From NCBI GenBank assembly GCA_018894105.1, contig CM032121.1, positions 17,589,230-17,653,229 of the forward strand: a DNA stretch of 64,000 bases, read 5' to 3'. The position numbers and the translations under genes were made by a program. Shown here one piece after another: positions 57,921 to 64,000 of this stretch; position 1 is the first letter of the stretch, and each line of letters starts with the position of its first letter. A model generated the notes under the pieces. That model did no database searches. It was not told the DNA's origin and worked only from the letters and a program-made list of their open reading frames with translations. The stretch comes from Jacaranda mimosifolia. Lineage: Eukaryota; Streptophyta; Magnoliopsida; Lamiales; Bignoniaceae.

Positions 57921-59393
57921 TCAAGCTATCCCCTCAACAAACTTTTTCAAATGTCCCTGCCTGATCAGCCTCTCAATCTCATCTTTCAAATTGAAGCAGT
58001 CCTCGGTGTCATGCCCTTTTTGCTTGTGAAAATGGCAATACTTTTCGGACTTCTTCATAGCCTCAGTTTTTGTAAATTTTTGAGGGTTTTTATGCAGGTT
58101 ATCATGCTGTATGGCGAAGAGTACTTCCTTCCTCGGCATGGAGAGTGGGGTGTAGTCATGGAAACGTCTGATCGGGGAGTGTTGCCCCTCCCTGTTCTGC
58201 CTCTTCTCTTTCTCCTTGCCCTTTTTCTTGTCGGCCTCTATGCTGCCATATTTCATTTTGTTCATCTCCTCCTGGGTCATGTACCTCTCTGCGAGGTCAA
58301 GGAGCTCCTCCATTGTTCTTGGCTGCGCACGCACCAAAGCATTGGCGCACTCCTTGTGCCTTAAGCCCAGAAACAGCACATCAATCAAAAATTCAATCCT
58401 CGAGCTGTCTATCTTCAACACCTTGGTGTTGAATCTGGTGAAGAAGTCCCGCAGAGACTCGCCCTCAGCCTGTTTTACTGTGTACAGGTGGGTGTGCGGT
58501 AGCTTCGCCCTGCTCCTGCTGGCAAACTGGTGCAAGAATTTGTCACATAACTGATCGTATGAGAAAATAGACGCCGGTTCCAACTTCACAAACCAGTCTA
58601 GGGCCACGCCCTGTAAAGTGGTCACGAGAATCTTTGCATGTATATACTCGTTATGCCCATGCAGCTGCATCATATGCTCAAACTGCAGCAGATGCTCATT
58701 CGTGTCTGTGGAACCGTCATACCTCGGGAGCTCGGTGGGGATCTTCGCATTAATGGCAATGCGCTCATCGATGATTTCCTGGACAAAAAGGGACTCCCGT
58801 TCCTTCCGGAATCTTGAAGGCATCTCTGGTTGCATGGTCCTGTCAGCATTCCTCTTCGAGAGTTCCTCCAGACGCTTATTCAGTTATTGCACCTGGTGAG
58901 AGAGTTTTTCCCACTCCTACTGGTCCTGGTTCTGCCTGCCTCTGGAACGCCCGGCCCTATCGTGCTGCGGGGCTCGAAGGGGCCGAACGTCGTGGTCCAC
59001 GGAGTCTGCCACCTCCTCCCTCGGCGGCAGGTAGGCTGTCTCCCTTGGAAAACGGCCTAGGCTCACTTCTCTCTGGGACGGACGTCTAGGGGACTCCGGT
59101 ATCTGTGCGTAGTCTTCTGGCTACGCCCTTTCTGGGCCTGCGAGCTGAGGTGTGGCACTGGCCGCTGGCCCTGGTTGCATAGCATGTCTATTCAGTGCGG
59201 CCAAAAGCTAGGCAGAAATCTGTGCTGAGATTTGCTCGCTGATGAGCTGCATCAATTGGGGCATTGTGAGAGTGACCACAGGTTCCGGCTGCGTACTGGG
59301 TTCTTGCGTGTCTTGTCCTTGGTTCTGGCGGGTGGCAAGAAAGCTAGATCTCCGGTTCTTCTCCCTCCCGGATGGGGCTCGCCTAGTGTTCAC
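57921..59393 (-). pseudogene. Tat gag
   Basis: Forms the particle shell. One reading frame begins with an ATG at 59393 (MNTRRAPSGREKNRRS), shortly after the primer site. Four stops interrupt it (59208, 59121, 58917 and 58884, low coordinate of each codon). From 58835 it is open: LPRYDGSTDTNEHLLQFEHM, then GVALDWFVKLEPASI, LRDFFTRFNTKVLKI and ELLDLAERYM, the retrotrans_gag core. Near 58040 a C-x-x-H type knuckle reads KYCHFHKQKGHDTEDCFNLK. It ends with a TAG at 57921, in frame with the protease further on. Nearly complete in layout, not translatable as one piece. Confidence 0.85.
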
Positions 59394-59414
59394 AATTTCG
59401 ATAGAGGATTCTCA

Positions 59415-59436
59415 GCTTCCCACAGACGGCGCCAAA
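59415..59436 (-). other. Primer-binding site of the Tat element
   Basis: The minus strand reads TTTGGCGCCGTCTGTGGGAA directly after the 5' LTR. This TGGCGCCGT-type site is typical for Tat/Athila-related gypsy elements and differs from the initiator-Met site of the other gypsy elements here. Confidence 0.8.
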
Positions 59437-60063
59437 TGATTAGGGTTCGATTTCGATGATGATCTTCTAGATTTGTTTGGGATTGGAATCCTGCAATCAC
59501 AGCAAATGTTAGGCTAGCCGAGAGGCCCTCGGCTTAGGCCCTCCGACGCTCAAGTCAGTATATATTCGACCTCTGAAATCGAGCAGCGGAACGTAGGGGC
59601 TTTTTAGTGTATGAGTGCATACCTGTGAGAGGCAAGGTTGAGGGGTTTTTATATTCTTCTCCCTTGTAGGAAATGTCAAGGAAGCCCTTGGCTTACCCAA
59701 GGGACCTCCAGCCTCCTGCCGGGGGTAATCGGTCAATTCCCCCATTTGAATATTGCCAGCTGGATGTCCTTTTATGCTGCAGGACAAGATGGCACACTGT
59801 TGCAGCGTCTGCTGTGTCAGACGGTGAAGGGAGGGCATGCACCATTAATGCGGAGGCGTGTTGCCAGTCAACGCATTTAATGCGGTGGCAGAGTACTGTG
59901 CGGGATTCGACTTGAGAATCGATCTTTACGGGTCGATAAAGGTCGAGCAGCTTCGAAGGCCATGAAGCGCCTTGTGGATTGATCGAACAGGGTCGACGAG
60001 TCACTTGGGTCCTGGGCCGTTGATTGAGTGTTGGACCTCGCTGATTTGGGCCATCCTATATCA
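59437..60063 (-). repeat. 5' LTR of the Tat element
   Basis: 627 bp; plus strand starts TGATTAGGGTTCG and ends CTATATCA. Minus-strand TATA-like AATATATAC near 59560-59570 would drive the gag-pol transcript. Confidence 0.9.
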
Positions 60064-60068
60064 ATGTG

Positions 60069-61419
60069 AATTTTTTTTTTGTTGTTTTTTTTTTTTTTGT
60101 TTTCTCTTGCACCAACAGAAACAAAACCTTTAATATTTCTAACTTTATTGATATACACCCAGTACCACTAATCATTTAGCAAAGAGATGACACAAACCAT
60201 CCACGTAAATGCATTAATTATAGTTAGTTATATTTTCATAAATATTTGCCCAACTAGCCGTTAAGAATTAAACATGTACACTGCAACCAATTTATTATAA
60301 TTATGTAATCTTGAGATTAAATAGCATTCATAACACAATTATTACAAGAGTAGCCATTAGAATGGATTTTTCAATTTATTTATTTATTTTTATATATTTA
60401 GTTACTTTAAGAAAAACAAAATAGCCTTGGTGATTCAGCAAATATAATAACAACAATTATAAAACTAAATCCAACATTTCAAAACAATACAATATAATTA
60501 ATTTATCTTATATTTTATTTAGAATGCAAGGAAAACACCAGTATTTGAAAGTCATGCTCTATTGGCGTCCAATAATTTTTTTCCTTTGTGTTGAAACTCC
60601 AAAACTTTCGTATTTCTAATTTTATTAGCAAAGAGAGCTATATGTACCTATTGCTTATGTTATGTGCTAAGTGTTATGCATCACTGATCTCATACATGAT
60701 AAAACTATCTTTACAAAAGAATTATTTTTTTTATTAACTATTATTATGAATATTTCTAGTTTCTTCGATTGGAAATAAAAAGATTATTAACTCACTACTT
60801 TTTTCTGGTGGCTTTGTTTATACAATGTAACCTTCAAAATATAATGTCCAACAAATATATGACTCACTACTATTAATCATAAACTTTAAACAAAATTCTA
60901 ATGGAAAACTAGCCGCTAGAGTGATTAACACTGCATATTATTATGATTAAATAATTCATCTGTTACAAATTAATTGGTCATTTAATATTAAATTCTTGAT
61001 TTCATATCAAAATTCCTTTTCACCAAATCTAACTAGGTAAACAACCACAAAGCAAACAAAATCATCAGTATGCGTGCCAAATTAGTTTTACATGAAAATG
61101 AGAACGCGTGTATTTCATCATATAGAGATTATGCAGTAAAATTTCTTAGTACTTCGAAATCACAATAATGGTTGAATAAGAAACGTAATGCAAGATGCAT
61201 GGCATACTTACCTCATTGAGGAAAAACTATACTCATAATCTTACATATAACATGTGCTCCTTCAAGAATAATGTTAATTGAGCAATGTCCTTATTTGATT
61301 TATCCAGTTCTCAAACATCGGCAAATATGCAAAGGAACATCAAGTACAAATTAGAAAAATGAACATCAATTGTACAATTACATACTAACTCAAACACAAA
61401 TCAAATCATGGCTTTAGAT
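60069..61419. other. Interior of the copia-like element, right part, no gene seen
   Basis: Begins with T-rich runs (60070-60105), then AT-rich DNA without reading frames. Next to the LTR, the minus strand has ATCTAAAGCCATG, which could be a decayed ATCAGAGCCATG primer site. Confidence 0.4.
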
Positions 61420-61812
61420 TGTTGTGGAGATTATGTAATTTGTGTTTAAACAAAAGAAATAAACTAAAGTAAATCACCTAATCATAATTTATAAAATTAT
61501 ATTTACGAATACAATAACCAAACCGCATAAACATTGAGGAAAATGAAGTTGGGCAATAGAGAGTCACGACACTTGTTGCTATCTTAAAACCATGATTGCC
61601 TCATTTCGTGCAGGTACTAACGGCTAATCATGACTCCAAGATGAAACCCCATTAGCTCTCAGCGGTGTTTTATCCATGTGCATGACTATGAAAAAACTAG
61701 GAACCAATCTATATTCATGTTGCGAAAACAAAAAAATTATTGTGGGAGAATAATATGAAAGACGCTTAAGCTCATCAACTCTATGTGCCCAAAGTAGATT
61801 ATGGCCCCTTTT
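61420..61812 (-). repeat. Partial 5' LTR of the copia-like element
   Basis: Matches 47205-47599 over its whole length, with the same start TGTTGTGG and the block AATAAACTAAAGTAAATCAC. Cut at 61812 by the CACTA terminus. Confidence 0.7.
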
Positions 61813-62140
61813 CACTATTAAAAAATAGACTTTTAGTGACTAAAAAATCGGTCACTAAAGTAATTAGTGACCGAATTAGTGACCGACACGCGCAGTTGCT
61901 AAAACCCTCATCACTAATTTCAATTAGTGACCGACAGTATCATCGGTAACTAATTTAAAATTGTCGGTCACTAATTTTTGCAAGGCAATACATTGGGCAG
62001 CCACAATTAGGTCACTAATTAGTGATCGAAATTAGGTCACAAAATATCATGATTCGGTCACTAATTAGTGACCGAATATTAATCATTCACTAATTAGTGA
62101 CTGGTTATTTTTGAGATACTAATTAATGACTACATAATCA
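61813..62140. repeat. Subterminal repeats of the third CACTA element
   Basis: At least twelve copies of TAGTGACC or GGTCACTA, partly as palindromes (GGTCACTAATTAGTGACC). These are likely binding sites for the element's own protein, by analogy with En/Spm. Confidence 0.75.
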
Positions 62141-62411
62141 ATCACAAAATTTTATCATTTTATTGCACTAAAAATAATTTATTTTATTAATATAAATACT
62201 ATTTCAAAATAATATATTATGAATATTTCACAATCATAACCCATGATCAATTTATAACTCAAAAAGTATAATCCATAACACCAATGCATAAATATAGAGT
62301 AGCAATTCATAAAACCATTATCCAAAATCATCCGTCTAAACCAACCGAACCAAACATACATATCATATCAACAATAGTACATAGCACAAAAATAGACATT
62401 AAGTGATTAAA

Positions 62412-62818
62412 CTAACTCTCATTGTCACCTCCATTATTGTCATTCAAACCACCACCTTGCATTGTATTCAACTTTGCCATGCATGTCACCATTAAAGCTT
62501 GCTCCCTCGCCTTTGCATCTTTAATTATTTTCATGAAAATTGCTTCCCTATTTGCAATCGCTTCCCTCTCCTTAGCAGCTGCCTTCCTCTCCTTAGCCAA
62601 ATGTTCATCAACAACTTTTATAATTGTTTCTTGCAAACAGTCATGTGTGACATGGTTGTTGATTGATCTTGAAGAGGTCCTAGTAGCGACAATGTTACGA
62701 CAATGAAATGCATTCCCAAAACAATACACCTTACCCTTTATAGCACCACCACTAATCTCAATCCATTTTTGCACATCAAAGGAGCTTTCTAAAGTCGAGT
62801 TACTGTCAACATTACTTA
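62412..62818 (-). CDS. CACTA-associated protein, last exon (Ptta/En/Spm family)
   Basis: The minus-strand reading contains VQKWIEISGGAIKGKVYCFG, matching the W-x-E-x-SGG-x-KKG-x-VYGFG motif of the plant transposase family Ptta/En/Spm. A Lys/Glu/Ala-rich helical segment follows (KERKAAAKEREAIANREAIF), then a Gly/Asn/Asp-rich tail and a stop at 62412. The frame is open back to about 62820, where an AG acceptor-like site (TACAG|AG) occurs. In this family the protein accompanies the TNP2-type transposase and binds DNA. Start of exon approximate; no stop inside. Confidence 0.65.
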
Positions 62819-63875
62819 TTTATCTCTGTACTTCTCCTACGCAAATGATCATCGTTATTCCAATAGCATCTTCTATTTATAACTTATTGAATCCTATATA
62901 ATTATTTTTTTTCCATAAATTATTCAAATTCAGTTTACTTTCAACTTATTTTTTAATAAATATTCCAAATCTTGAAAATATTAAAAATAAAAATGTAACC
63001 AAACATGCTCTACGTGTTACAGTGGGAATCAGAGAAATCATTAAATGTCCAATCTGCATCATGGTTCATTGTCACCTTTCCTTATTTTGAAAAGAAATCA
63101 TTAAGTAACATGAACTAGGTACAATAATTACTAGTAATAATGAATCAACTATATATACATATATATCATATCTCTTTTAAATGTCCAATTCTTTAAGAGA
63201 ATCAACCATATATATCATTTCTCTTTCAAAATCTCCAACTTCTTTGAATGGATCATATTCTACAGGACATAACATCTACAATAGCAAAAGAACTTCTAAC
63301 AATAGTAGTACACTTTAGAAAGAGCATAGGATTCACTAATAATATTGGATTTCATTAACTTTTGCTAAAAGCACATAACTAAATAAAACTCAAAATCAAA
63401 TAAGTTATAAAAATAATTATATTTATTTCTTCTATATCCTAACTACACCAATATAGTATACTATCTTCACCCTTAAAATAAAAGTTCCTATAAAACAATA
63501 TTTTTATAAGGTTCACACGCTATTTTTTTCTTCAATCTTTTTGAATCCATAGCTATCAAATCTTATAAACTAATAGATAGAAGTCAAAATAACTTATAAA
63601 AATAACAAGTCAACATTTCAAGTGTTTCCCCATCTATCATTTTCTACCATGTAACACGGACAACAACAATCAATATTACCAAATAATTACCGAAAAGAAT
63701 TAGAATCAATCCAAGAAAAAATCCAAATAAAGAAACCAAAATATTATCACCATAACACTTCAACACACTTACAACCATATCCAGATTTTCAATATTAAGT
63801 CTGTCCAACACACTTTCTATTATTTGGTAATATTATTTTCAACCCAAAAATGTTCAACCTCAAAGAAACACTTAC
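62819..63875 (-). other. Probable intron of the CACTA-associated gene
   Basis: AT-rich DNA between the two exons. The donor GTAAGTG lies directly after the upstream exon (minus strand, at 63875). No reading frame of note inside. Confidence 0.5.
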
Positions 63876-64000
63876 TTGGACCCTCTTGGATTTGTTGTCG
63901 ACATATTCACCTTTCCCTTGTGCTTTTCGGTGAGTTTGGCCATGAACCTCCACTTGGCTAACTACTACACCACCTTGTGACTACATTAAAATAACAACAC
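63876..64000 (-). CDS. CACTA-associated protein, upstream exon (partial)
   Basis: The minus-strand reading gives VEVHGQTHRKAQGKGEYVDN, then KSKRVQ and the donor GTAAGTG. It fits the TH-x-x-K-x-G-x-x-VD-x-x-S-x-x-V motif that lies ahead of the WIEISGG block in Ptta/En/Spm proteins. Continues beyond the window. Confidence 0.6.

Larger units (their letters stand above)
49479..60063 (-). mobile_element. Tat-lineage Ty3/gypsy retrotransposon with antisense gene
   Basis: LTRs 49479-50115 and 59437-60063 are about 95% alike by eye, and a perfect ATGTG duplication flanks them (49474-49478 and 60064-60068). Minus-strand order: primer site, gag, protease, RT, RNase H, archaeal-type RNase H, integrase. 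The dual RNase H and the opposite-strand gene between integrase and the 3' LTR are marks of the Tat clade (Grande, RIRE2, Retand relatives). A 66-bp tandem array lies between integrase and the antisense gene. It is younger than the other LTR elements here, but all ORFs have stops or frameshifts. Confidence 0.9.
47205..61812 (-). mobile_element. Copia-like LTR element without coding sequence (LARD-like), split by the Tat element
   Basis: The LTR at 47205-47858 and the partial LTR at 61420-61812 match over their first 393 bp. In minus orientation the LTR begins TGCTGGAAATAAG after a purine tract TTTGTGGGGGAT, and ends CCACAACA, as in copia elements. The interior is 47859-49478 plus 60069-61419, about 3 kb, without recognisable gag or pol. 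It contains scattered TAGCCGTTAGAA-like phrases (49312, 49348, 60258, 60352) and non-coding DNA. The second LTR is broken by a CACTA element at 61813, so the element continues beyond the window. Confidence 0.6.
61813..64000 (-). mobile_element. CACTA transposon, left-terminal part, runs off the window
   Basis: Starts CACTATTAAAAAATAGAC. The first 330 bp are packed with AATTAGTGACC/GGTCACTAATT subterminal repeats in both orientations. Two exons of a plant En/Spm-type transposase-associated protein follow on the minus strand. It is a different family from the CACTACAACAA copies. Whether the missing part holds the main transposase cannot be seen. Confidence 0.75.

Noticed and set aside
57738..58364. 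208-codon plus-strand ORF opposite gag
   Set aside because: Shadow of the gag coding strand; hydrophobic composition follows from the complement of the acidic/basic gag codons.

Overview
The window reads as repeat-dense, heterochromatin-like nuclear DNA from a flowering plant, probably a eudicot. The evidence is AT-rich sequence, plant-type Ty3/gypsy (chromovirus and Tat), copia-like, CACTA, hAT and L1 LINE families, and spliceosomal GT-AG introns inside element genes. I found no intact host gene. Two broken host-gene pieces are visible: an ACTIN-RELATED PROTEIN 3 (ARP3) pseudogene at 17577-18158 and an unidentified exon-like piece at 46405-46569.

Layout. 1-481 is the right end of a CACTA transposon. 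482-674 and 11980-12489 are one minus-strand L1 LINE reverse-transcriptase fragment, split by an old LTR retrotransposon (675-11979, target duplication AAAAT, LTRs of about 3.6 kb). 12490-19321 is bounded by an inverted pair of about 80-90 bp and holds a tandem duplication, a GRF-zinc-finger-like scrap, a decayed gypsy pol, a MITE, the ARP3 pseudogene and an LTR-like remnant. 19322-20422 is AT-rich with no gene.

20431-45695 is a four-level nest with target duplications readable at each level. A small non-autonomous hAT element (8-bp CATGATAT) contains a gag-only LTR element of TR-GAG type (20522-45092; CCTAT/CCGAT). That contains a minus-strand chromovirus (22373-43010; ATTTG). The chromovirus has a non-autonomous CACTA element (30490-40356; CTT) inside its 5' LTR.

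45704-47204 is mostly featureless. From 47205 there is a copia-like element with no recognisable coding sequence. A Tat-lineage gypsy element (49479-60063; ATGTG) is inserted in its interior, and a third CACTA element, starting at 61813 and running off the window, is inserted in its second LTR.

How the genes work together. The Tat element is the best preserved. On the minus strand it carries gag, protease, reverse transcriptase, a degenerate RNase H, a second archaeal-type RNase H and integrase. On the opposite strand, between integrase and the 3' LTR, it carries a second transcription unit (50546-52949) encoding a 'putative gypsy type transposon' domain and a coiled-coil tail. That unit has its own TATA-like box and GT-AG introns; two of them join exons exactly in one reading frame. 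All polyproteins here carry stops or frameshifts, so none looks autonomous now. I consider the antisense spliced gene the most interesting item, followed by the nest and the ARP3 pseudogene lying between inverted repeats.
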